11,243 bases of DNA from Brevundimonas sp. (lineage in GTDB: Bacteria > Pseudomonadota > Alphaproteobacteria > Caulobacterales > Caulobacteraceae). Of this stretch, positions 5,035-11,243 are shown piece by piece (within the stretch, counting starts at the first letter, position 1; every line of letters begins with the position of its first letter). The stretch covers positions 1-11,243 of the forward strand of contig JAVHYH010000102.1 in the NCBI GenBank assembly GCA_031119155.1. Reading direction: 5' to 3'. The translations under genes were made by a program, and so were the position numbers. Below the pieces are notes generated by a model. That model made no database searches and was not told the origin of the DNA. It was given only the letters and a program-made list of their open reading frames with translations.

Positions 5035-7179
5035 TCAGACCTCTTCGATGCCGATCGGGGCCTTCAGCAGCGCATGAAGGCCCGGATCGCCGTCGCGGTA
5101 GTCGAGCTGTCCGCCTAGTTGGGTAACCAGGCTCTCGATCATCATCGAGCCGAAGCCCTGCCCGACCTTGTGCCCGCCCTTGCCCTCGTCCTCGACCGCG
5201 AGGCGCAGGTTGCGTCCGTCTTCCTGCAGACGGATGCGGATCGGCCCCGGCTGGCCGTCATAGGCGTATTTCTGGGCATTGATGATCAGCTCGGTCAGGA
5301 TCAGCCCTAGCGTCACCGCCCTGCCCGCCTCGACCCGCACCGGCGCCAGATCGTGCTGGAGCTCGGCGTTCCAGTCGGCGCCGACCGACGCGCCCAGATC
5401 ATCGATCAGCTCGACGAAATAGCGCTCCAGATCAACGGTTGAGCCGGTCTCGGCGCGATACAGGCGGCTGTGCACCATCGACACCGCCCGCACGCGACGC
5501 CGAGCCTCCAGCAGCTGCGCCTGCGAGGCCGGGTCCGCCTGACGCGCCTGCAGGCCGAGGAAGGACGACACCAGGGTCAGGCTGTTCTGGACCCGGTGGT
5601 TGACCTCGCGGATCAGGAACTCCTGCTGCTCCAGCCGCAGGTCGCGCTCGCTCAAGGAGGCCTGCAGCGAACGGTTCAGGCTGCGGAGCTGGCTGACCGA
5701 GGCGAAGTCGATCAGGGCGTCGCGCATCCGACCGGCCGACTCGACCTGGGCCGGGGTCCAGCGACGCGAGCGGCCCCGCACCGTCTCCGACCAGGCCTCG
5801 AACGAGTTGCGCGGCGTCAGGACGGCCTTGTCGCCGGTCTTGCGGGCCGTGGACGGATCGCCGGCCCAGCGCACCGTCTCGACGATCTCGGCCCGGAACC
5901 ACAGGACGGTCAGGGGCCGGTCGCCCTGCAGATGGACGCCCAGCAGGCCGCTGCCCTCCGTCGTGAACGCCGCCGCCTCGGGACGCCGCTGGGACAGGAC
6001 GTGGGTCGAGACCGGACGCAGGCCCGGCTGGTCCGCGACCCAGTGAGCCAGATCGCGGATGGCGGCTTCCGGCGGGGTCACGCCGAACCGGTACTGCCCG
6101 CCCTGCCCGACGATGGCCACGCCGTCGGCGTCGGCCAGATCCGCCAGATCCCGGCCGTTGTCGGCCAGCGCCTCTTCCAGCGGCCTGTCTGTCGGCAGGC
6201 GACCGATCAGTTCGTCCTCCAGCTGACGCAGGCGGATGCGCTCGCGATAGAGCTCGGCCTCGCCCTTGGCCTTGATCTGGCGAGCGAGGTTGCGCGCCAG
6301 CGTCGTCGCCGCCATGCGCAGTTCGAACGGCAGCAGTTGCGGTCGGGCGCTGTGGCAGGCGACCAGCCCCCACAGCTCGCCGTCGATGATGATCGAGACC
6401 GAGGCCGAGGCGCGTACGCCCATGTTGCGCAGATACTGGAGATGCACCGGCGAGACGCTGCGCAGGCCGCAGTCGCTCATGTCCAGCGGCCGCGCCTCCG
6501 CCGGACGCAGGGCCTCCGGCTGGTAGTGGGAATCGGGGATCACCCGGACCGGATTGCGCAGGTAGAGCGCCCGCGCCTGCCGCGGGATGTCGGTGGCCGG
6601 GAAGTGGTGGTTCTGGAAGGATTCGACCTCGGGCGAGCGGGCCTCGGCCACCACCTGCCCCGCCTCGTCCTCGAGGAAGCGGTAGATCATGATCCGGTCG
6701 AAGCCGGTCAGGGTGCGGAAGGCCTCGGCGGCGCGGTCGCAGACGGCGCGAACGCTGGGCGCGCGTTCCAGCGCCGCGCCGGCCGTATCGAGGCGGCTGA
6801 TCAGTTCGATGCCCGGCTGGGCCGATTGCGAGCTCTGCTCGATCTCGACGATCAGCAGCGCATCATGCGGGCGGGCGATGACGTCGTAGTCGAGGCCGTC
6901 GGCGCCGCGCCAGCGACCGACGAAGCCGTCGTCGCCGAGGCCGGACGCCCGAAGACGTTCGGTGATGCGGCTGCCCAGCAGGCCCTCGATGGAGCGGCCC
7001 AGCCAGCTGTCGTCGCCGGTCACACGCGCCAGACGGCCGGCCTCCTGCCGAACCGTCAGGCCGGCGGTCTCGACGACCAGCAAAAGGCCATGAGGCTGGA
7101 TGGCCTCCGGCACATGAATCGGCTCGCGATCACAGGCGTTGAGATCCAGACGGTCAGCAAGCGCCACGGCGTCGGTCAT
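5035..7179 (-). CDS. bphP: Bacteriophytochrome histidine kinase (PAS-GAF-PHY-HisKA_2-HATPase)
   Basis: This 714-residue red/far-red light sensor kinase binds biliverdin. The biliverdin-attaching Cys16 lies near the N-terminus in NACDREPIHVPEAIQPHG. The PAS-like region runs to about 110 and GAF spans about 142-300. GAF contains YRF (166-168), PATDIP (194-199) with Asp197, SVSPVH with His246, and ACH with His276. These align with the chromophore-pocket residues of DrBphP. Val245 stands where cyanobacterial and plant phytochromes have their chromophore Cys. PHY (about 322-495) has WFRAE (427-431) and the tongue motif PRNSF (456-460). The kinase is HisKA_2: the phosphorylated His should be His528 in REVNHRVQNSL, with the ATPase N-box at LTELIINAQKYA and G-boxes DEGKGG and GQGFG. 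No receiver domain is fused and no response regulator lies nearby. The heme oxygenase gene ends 12 bp upstream, so chromophore and apoprotein are co-expressed. No strong ribosome-binding site is visible, so translational coupling to bphO is likely. Confidence 0.96.
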   Translation of the reverse strand: MTDAVALADRLDLNACDREPIHVPEAIQPHGLLLVVETAGLTVRQEAGRLARVTGDDSWLGRSIEGLLGSRITERLRASGLGDDGFVGRWRGADGLDYDVIARPHDALLIVEIEQSSQSAQPGIELISRLDTAGAALERAPSVRAVCDRAAEAFRTLTGFDRIMIYRFLEDEAGQVVAEARSPEVESFQNHHFPATDIPRQARALYLRNPVRVIPDSHYQPEALRPAEARPLDMSDCGLRSVSPVHLQYLRNMGVRASASVSIIIDGELWGLVACHSARPQLLPFELRMAATTLARNLARQIKAKGEAELYRERIRLRQLEDELIGRLPTDRPLEEALADNGRDLADLADADGVAIVGQGGQYRFGVTPPEAAIRDLAHWVADQPGLRPVSTHVLSQRRPEAAAFTTEGSGLLGVHLQGDRPLTVLWFRAEIVETVRWAGDPSTARKTGDKAVLTPRNSFEAWSETVRGRSRRWTPAQVESAGRMRDALIDFASVSQLRSLNRSLQASLSERDLRLEQQEFLIREVNHRVQNSLTLVSSFLGLQARQADPASQAQLLEARRRVRAVSMVHSRLYRAETGSTVDLERYFVELIDDLGASVGADWNAELQHDLAPVRVEAGRAVTLGLILTELIINAQKYAYDGQPGPIRIRLQEDGRNLRLAVEDEGKGGHKVGQGFGSMMIESLVTQLGGQLDYRDGDPGLHALLKAPIGIEEV

Positions 7180-7191
7180 GCACTCGAAACT

Positions 7192-7758
7192 TTACCGGGC
7201 AGGTGAAACCAGAAGTCTGAAGGCCAGATCGAACGCATCGATTCCGCCCCTCACAACGTCCTCCTCAACCGCCCGCCCCGATGCGCACGCAGAGTCCATC
7301 GCGTGCATGAATGCCCGCCAACGCGATCCGGTTCCATCCCCCCACGGATCAAGAAAATCGAGGCCGGTCAGAGGGATGCCGTCGCGCACCATGGCCTTCT
7401 GCATGACCCGGCCGCCCAGCATGGAGCCTTCGGCCACATAGACCCAGCCGATGGCCTGCCCATATGTCGGCAGGGCGACAACCGCTTCGTCGGCAGGCGT
7501 CGGGACGTTCAGCGCCTCCAGACCCTTGAGGATCAGCGGCGAGCGGCGATCCGGCTCATAGCCGTCCGCCTCGAACGACGCGCGCCAGGGGGCGATGGCG
7601 GCCTCGACGGCACTGTGCAGGACATGGAAGCGGGCGACCATCGCGGGCCGCTCGTCCAGATCACGCAGGCGACGCTCGACGTCGGCCTGGGTCTCGATGG
7701 CGGTGTGGATGTCGGCGGTGGCGGAGCGAAGGGACTGCAGAACAGGTGAGACTGACAT
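7192..7758 (-). CDS. bphO: Heme oxygenase (biliverdin-producing) for the phytochrome
   Basis: This 188-residue cytoplasmic heme oxygenase cleaves heme to biliverdin, iron and CO, supplying the chromophore for the phytochrome encoded directly downstream. The proximal heme ligand is His18 in RSATADIHTAIE. The distal-helix signature is GWVYVAEGSMLGGRVMQ (104-120), with the glycines that let the helix bend over heme. The length is normal for bacterial enzymes. The start at 7758 is supported by GGAG 5 bases upstream. A second, overlapping ATG four bases earlier is out of frame. The gene is first in a two-gene operon and is divergent from the ABC ATPase. Its promoter must lie in 7759-7898, where a palindrome (7774-7790) sits 15 bp before the ATG. 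Iron release from heme could be a second role, but linkage to bphP argues for chromophore supply. Confidence 0.95.
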   Translation of the reverse strand: MSVSPVLQSLRSATADIHTAIETQADVERRLRDLDERPAMVARFHVLHSAVEAAIAPWRASFEADGYEPDRRSPLILKGLEALNVPTPADEAVVALPTYGQAIGWVYVAEGSMLGGRVMQKAMVRDGIPLTGLDFLDPWGDGTGSRWRAFMHAMDSACASGRAVEEDVVRGGIDAFDLAFRLLVSPAR

Positions 7759-7773
7759 TCATTCTCCGTAACA

Positions 7774-7790
7774 GACTCTGCGACAGAGTC
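7774..7790. promoter_or_regulatory. Perfect palindrome with two GANTC sites upstream of bphO
   Basis: GACTCTGCGACAGAGTC is a perfect inverted repeat with 7-bp arms and a 3-bp centre, ending 15 bp from the bphO start codon. Each arm contains a GANTC sequence, the target of the CcrM methyltransferase known in Caulobacterales. It could be a protein operator, a methylation-sensitive control site, or a small hairpin in the bphO leader just before the ribosome-binding site. The sequence alone does not decide which. Confidence 0.45.
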
Positions 7791-7817
7791 ACCCCGAATG
7801 CGGCCATTGATCCGGCC

Positions 7818-7833
7818 GTGTAACCGTTTACGC
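7818..7833. promoter_or_regulatory. LacI/GalR-type operator candidate
   Basis: GTGTAACCGTTTACGC has the AANCGNTT core and central CG of LacI/GalR operators. It fits the GalR-style consensus GTGKAANCGNTTNCAC at all fixed positions but one, close to its right end. It lies 65 bp before the ABC ATPase start and about 60 bp before bphO on the other side, so it could control either. A sugar-responsive repressor acting on the sugar-type ATPase is the more natural reading. No LacI-family gene is in the window. Confidence 0.45.
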
Positions 7834-7898
7834 TGTCGCCTGAAGGGCTCAGACGGCGATCAACGCCGCCAGCCGACCAGTTGTAATGGGCAGGAAAC

Positions 7899-8978
7899 AT
7901 GGCGGACGTCCGGCTGACCGGCGTGACCAAGCGCTTCGGGACGACCGAGGTGCTGAAGGGAATCGATCTGGAGATCGCCGACGGCGAGTTCGTCGTCTTC
8001 GTCGGCCCGTCCGGCTGCGGCAAATCCACCCTGTTGCGCACCATCGCCGGGCTGGAAGAGGCCTCGGGCGGCCAGATCGAGATCGGCGGACGCACCGTCA
8101 ACGACCTGTCCCCGTCCGACCGGGGCATCGCCATGGTGTTCCAGTCCTATGCGCTCTATCCGCACATGAGCGTGTATGAAAACATGGCCTTCGGGCTGAA
8201 GCTTGCGAAGGCGGACAAGGCGGAGATCGACCGCCGGGTGCGCGCCGCCGCCGAGACGCTGAACATCACGGACTATCTGGAGCGCAAGCCCAAGGCCCTG
8301 TCCGGCGGCCAGCGCCAGCGCGTCGCCATCGGCCGCGCCATCGTGCGCGAGCCCGAGGTCTTCCTGTTCGACGAGCCCCTGTCCAACCTCGACGCCGCCC
8401 TGCGCGTGCGGATGCGCTACGAGTTCGCCAGCCTGCACGAGCGGCTGAAGACGACGATGATCTACGTCACCCACGACCAGGTCGAGGCGATGACGCTGGC
8501 CGACCGGATCGTGGTGCTGAACGGCGGGATCATCGAACAGGTCGGGGCGCCGATGGAGTTGTACGAGCGTCCCCGCAACCTGTTCGTCGCCGAGTTTATC
8601 GGCAGCCCGAAGATGAACCTCATCCCCGGCGAGATCATCACCGCGACGGCCAAGGGCGCGACGGTGAAGACGGCGCAGGGCGACACGCTGAAGATCGCGG
8701 TCGACGCCTCTGCGGCCAAGGCGGGCGATGCGGTGACGGTCGGCATCCGGCCCGAGCATCTGGCGACCGGGGCCAAGACCGGCATCAAGGCCTCCGTGAC
8801 CTTCGCCGAGACCCTGGGCCACGCCACATTCGCCTATGCCGCCTATGGCGACACGGCCCTGACGCTGCAGTTGCCCGGCGACGTACGGCCCAAGACCGCC
8901 GAGGACCTGACGCTGACTGTTCCGGCGGATCTGGCGCATCTGTTCGACGCCAACGGCGCCGCTTTCGATCGTCTCTGA
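7899..8978 (+). CDS. ABC transporter ATP-binding protein, MalK/UgpC family
   Basis: This 359-residue ATPase subunit energises uptake of sugars or glycerol-3-phosphate-type substrates through a paired membrane permease. It has Walker A GPSGCGKST (36-44), a Q-loop at FQSYALYPHM, ABC signature LSGGQRQR (134-141) and Walker B FLFDEP (155-160) with the catalytic Glu159. The D-loop is SNLDA and the switch is His192 in THDQ. A C-terminal TOBE/OB region (about 235-359) includes VGIRPEHL, typical of MalK/UgpC/MsmK and absent from most other ABC ATPases. The length fits the family. The start at 7899 has AGGA only 3 bases upstream, rather close. No permease or binding-protein gene lies beside it: upstream is divergent bphO and downstream is alr. 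It may be a shared ATPase serving several sugar importers, as known for MsmK. Family is firm; substrate is unknown. Confidence 0.94.
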   Translation: MADVRLTGVTKRFGTTEVLKGIDLEIADGEFVVFVGPSGCGKSTLLRTIAGLEEASGGQIEIGGRTVNDLSPSDRGIAMVFQSYALYPHMSVYENMAFGLKLAKADKAEIDRRVRAAAETLNITDYLERKPKALSGGQRQRVAIGRAIVREPEVFLFDEPLSNLDAALRVRMRYEFASLHERLKTTMIYVTHDQVEAMTLADRIVVLNGGIIEQVGAPMELYERPRNLFVAEFIGSPKMNLIPGEIITATAKGATVKTAQGDTLKIAVDASAAKAGDAVTVGIRPEHLATGAKTGIKASVTFAETLGHATFAYAAYGDTALTLQLPGDVRPKTAEDLTLTVPADLAHLFDANGAAFDRL

Positions 8979-9025
8979 GCGGAACGCTTGTTGCGTCGCA
9001 CAAGGCGGCGCCCCTAGATGAGCGG

Positions 9026-10063
9026 ATGCCCTCCCCGGCCACGCTGACCATCGACCTGAACGCGCTCGCCGCCAACTTCCACACCCTCGAGGCCGTGGGC
9101 GGCGCGCCCGTGCATCCGGTGGTCAAGGCCGACAGCTACGGGCTGGGCGCCATCGCCTGTGCGACGCGTCTGATGGCCGAGGGGGCGCGGACCTTCTTCG
9201 TCGCCCGCGCCGCCGAGGGCGAGGCCCTGCGCGCGGCGCTGGGGCCGGAGCCGGTGATCCATGTGCTGGACGGCTGCCTGACCGGCCATGCGCAACGGTT
9301 AATTGCGGTAGGCCTGAGCCCCGTGCTGAACACCCCGGCGCAACTGGCCGAGTGGCGGGCCGCCGACGGCGGCGCCTGCGGCCTGCAGATCGACACCGGC
9401 ATGAACCGGCTGGGCTTCCGCATCGAGGATGCGCCGGAGCCGTTCGACGGGCTGGGGCTGGTCATGAGCCACCTCGCCTGTTCCGACGATCCGGACGAGC
9501 CGATGAACGCCCGTCAGCGGGACGCCTTCGCGGCAGCCACGCAGCGCTATCCGGGCGTCACCCGCTCCTTCGCCAACTCCGGAGGCGTTTTCCTGGGGCC
9601 TGACTACGCCTTCGACGCGCTGCGGCCGGGCATCTGCCTGTACGGCGGCGGTCCGGAAGGCCGTCCGGACGCCCGCATCCGCGCCGTCGCCACGCTGGAG
9701 GCCGAGGTGCTGCAGGTGCGCGACGTGCCCGCCGGCGAGACCGTCGGCTATTCGCGCGGCTTCCATGCGACCGGCCCGACCCGCATCGCGACCTGCGCCG
9801 CCGGTTACGCCGACGGCCTGCTGCGCAGCTACAGCCCCAAGGGACAGGTATTCGTCGCCGGCGCCCTGCGGCCCATCGTCGGGCGGGTGTCGATGGATGT
9901 CTGCGCCGTCGATATCGGCGATCTGGATGTGGCCGTCGGCGACAAGGTCGAGCTGTACGGGGCCAACCGCCTGCTGGACGACGCCGCCGCCGCAGCCGGG
10001 ACGATCAGCTATGAACTGCTGACCTCGATCACGCTTCGGGTTCCGAGGCTCTACGTCGGCTGA
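9026..10063 (+). CDS. alr: Alanine racemase
   Basis: This 345-residue PLP enzyme interconverts L- and D-alanine and supplies D-Ala for peptidoglycan. The PLP-binding lysine is Lys34 in VVKADSYGLG. The second catalytic base is probably Tyr242 in VGYSRGF. DTGMNRLGF (123-131), NSGG (184-187), RPGICLYGG (200-208) and GRVSMDV (286-292) are family motifs, in the usual order of TIM barrel followed by C-terminal beta domain. It is slightly short of the common 355-370 residues, with no missing motif. The gene begins 47 bp after the ABC ATPase. Only a poor ribosome-binding site is visible (AGCGG directly before the ATG), and an ATG at 9018 is out of frame. radA follows 77 bp later on the same strand. 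A lone alr-type enzyme in this genome would be essential, but a second racemase cannot be excluded. Confidence 0.96.
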   Translation: MPSPATLTIDLNALAANFHTLEAVGGAPVHPVVKADSYGLGAIACATRLMAEGARTFFVARAAEGEALRAALGPEPVIHVLDGCLTGHAQRLIAVGLSPVLNTPAQLAEWRAADGGACGLQIDTGMNRLGFRIEDAPEPFDGLGLVMSHLACSDDPDEPMNARQRDAFAAATQRYPGVTRSFANSGGVFLGPDYAFDALRPGICLYGGGPEGRPDARIRAVATLEAEVLQVRDVPAGETVGYSRGFHATGPTRIATCAAGYADGLLRSYSPKGQVFVAGALRPIVGRVSMDVCAVDIGDLDVAVGDKVELYGANRLLDDAAAAAGTISYELLTSITLRVPRLYVG

Positions 10064-10140
10064 ACCGCATGCGTCATTTTTGGACGTACGCCCTCCCCGC
10101 CCCTCTGCCCGAACGGCTCCGCCTGCGCTAAGCCAGCGTC

Positions 10141-11243
10141 ATGGCCAGAGATAATGCGATCTACGTCTGTCAGTCCTGCGGGGCGGTGCACGGCAAATGG
10201 GCCGGGCAGTGCAGCGCCTGCGGTCAATGGAACTGCATCGTCGAGGAGAGCCGCACGGCCCCGCCGGGCGCGCTGAAGCCGGCTGCCACCAGCCGCGCCA
10301 AGGGCCTCAATTTCGAGACCCTGCAGTCCGACACGCCCGAACCGCCGCGCATCATCACCGGCGTCACCGAGTTCGACCGGGTCTGCGGCGGCGGCGTGGT
10401 GCCCGGCTCGGCCCTGCTGCTGAGCGGCGATCCCGGCGTCGGCAAGTCGACCCTGCTGCTGGAAGTGGCCGCCAAGGCCGCCCTCGCCGGTCGCCGTGTC
10501 GCCTATATCTCCGGCGAGGAGGCGGTGGAGCAGATCCGCTCGCGCGCCCGCCGGATGGGTTTCGAGAAGGCGCCGGTCGAACTGGCCTCGGCCACGTCCC
10601 TGCGCGACATCCTCGGCACGCTGAAGCGCGAGACCTTCGACATCGTCATCGTCGATTCGATCCAGACCCTGTGGTCCGACGTGCACGAGGCCGGGCCGGG
10701 CTCGGTCACCCAGGTGCGCGCCTGCGCCAGCGAGATGGTGCGGCTGGCCAAGTCGGGCGGCCCCGCAGTCATCCTGGTCGGCCACGTCACCAAGGACGGC
10801 CAGGTCGCCGGACCGCGCGTGGTCGAGCACATGGTCGATGCGGTCCTCAGCTTCGAGGGCGAGCGGGGCTATCCCTTCCGCATCCTGCGCGCGGGCAAGA
10901 ACCGCTTCGGCGCCACCGACGAGATCGGCGTGTTCGAGATGGGCGACAGCGGCCTGCGCGAGGTCAATAACCCGTCGGCCCTGTTCCTCGGCGAGGGCAA
11001 GGACCGCGCGCCCGGCGCCGCGGTCTTCGCCGGCATCGAGGGTTCGCGCCCGGTGCTGGTCGAGATGCAGGCGCTGGTGTCCAAGTCGGCCTATGGCACG
11101 CCGCGCCGCGCGGTCGTCGGCTGGGACACCGGTCGTCTGGCCATGGTGCTGGCGGTGCTGGAGGCGCGCTGCGGCATCAGCTTCGGCGATCAGGACGTCT
11201 ATCTGAACGTCGCCGGAGGCCTGCGCATCAACGAGCCCGCGGC
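10141..11243 (+). CDS. radA: DNA repair protein RadA, N-terminal 367 residues (partial)
   Basis: RadA is a RecA-like ATPase that helps process recombination intermediates by driving branch migration. The frame starts at the ATG at 10141 and is still open at the window end. The family is about 450-460 residues, so roughly 90 are missing. A zinc finger is formed by Cys10, Cys13, Cys24 and Cys27 (CQSCGAVHGKWAGQCSACG). Walker A is GDPGVGKST (96-104) and the Walker B-like strand is DIVIVDSIQT (167-176). The RadA-specific KNRFG motif is at 253-257, followed by the start of the Lon-like C-terminal domain (VEMQALVS and GISFGDQDVYLNVAGG). No clear ribosome-binding site precedes the ATG, as for several genes here. 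The gene lies after alr on the same strand, an arrangement I recall from other alphaproteobacteria, and may share its transcript. Confidence 0.96.
   Translation, partial: MARDNAIYVCQSCGAVHGKWAGQCSACGQWNCIVEESRTAPPGALKPAATSRAKGLNFETLQSDTPEPPRIITGVTEFDRVCGGGVVPGSALLLSGDPGVGKSTLLLEVAAKAALAGRRVAYISGEEAVEQIRSRARRMGFEKAPVELASATSLRDILGTLKRETFDIVIVDSIQTLWSDVHEAGPGSVTQVRACASEMVRLAKSGGPAVILVGHVTKDGQVAGPRVVEHMVDAVLSFEGERGYPFRILRAGKNRFGATDEIGVFEMGDSGLREVNNPSALFLGEGKDRAPGAAVFAGIEGSRPVLVEMQALVSKSAYGTPRRAVVGWDTGRLAMVLAVLEARCGISFGDQDVYLNVAGGLRINEPA

Noticed and set aside
8987..9004. CTTGT / ACAAG hairpin between the ABC ATPase and alr
   Set aside because: It has a short stem with a bulge and no T run, so it is not convincing as a terminator. 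alr may still be read through from the ATPase gene.
8981..9010. GGAAC as the -35 of an EcfG general-stress promoter before alr
   Set aside because: No CGTT follows at 16-17 bp, so only half of the promoter is present.
10064..10140. Promoter or terminator between alr and radA
   Set aside because: GCTAAGCC (10126-10133) fits the Caulobacter -10 at only 6 of 8 positions without a matching -35, and the CGTC/GACG pair around ATTTTTG has a stem of 4 bp.

Overview
The window is GC-rich DNA from what looks like a Caulobacterales alphaproteobacterium, close to Brevundimonas or Caulobacter. The evidence is uniform high GC, a promoter that fits the Caulobacter housekeeping consensus (TTGACGS-N10-14-GCTANAWC) in front of a tRNA gene, a HisKA_2-type phytochrome kinase, and an alr-radA pair. 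Genus is inferred from gene content and style; I could not search a database. The window holds one tRNA and nine protein genes, the first and last of which run off the edges. I saw no insertion sequence, CRISPR array, prophage gene or rRNA.

Layout, left to right. (1) 2-349 (+): C-terminal end of a dicarboxylate/amino-acid:cation symporter. (2) 360-510 (+): a Caulobacter-type promoter and a tRNA-Val(CAC) gene whose acceptor stem has two C-A mismatches. (3) 527-2743 (-): a probable two-gene operon of exported proteins. The first gene encodes a caspase-like (C14) protease with two tandem PPC domains; the second encodes a 170-residue exported protein I do not recognise. (4) 2936-5032 (+): a DEAD-box RNA helicase with a DbpA-type RNA-binding domain and a long basic, repetitive KKPW tail. 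It converges on the next gene with only 2 bp between stop codons. (5) 5035-7758 (-): a bphO-bphP operon, in which heme oxygenase makes biliverdin for the bacteriophytochrome histidine kinase encoded downstream. (6) 7759-7898: a divergent control region with two candidate operators, a 7-bp-arm palindrome carrying two GANTC sites beside bphO and a LacI/GalR-type palindrome between bphO and the next gene. (7) 7899-8978 (+): a sugar-type (MalK/UgpC) ABC ATPase with no permease or binding protein nearby. (8) 9026-10063 (+): alanine racemase. (9) 10141-11243 (+): RadA, cut by the window end.

How the genes work together. Three units look functional: the red-light sensing module (chromophore synthesis plus photoreceptor kinase), the exported protease with its small partner, and the housekeeping block (alr, radA, helicase, tRNA). 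The most promising candidate for something little described is the exported caspase/PPC protein with its unknown partner. The odd tRNA-Val acceptor stem and the two operator-like palindromes also deserve a second look.
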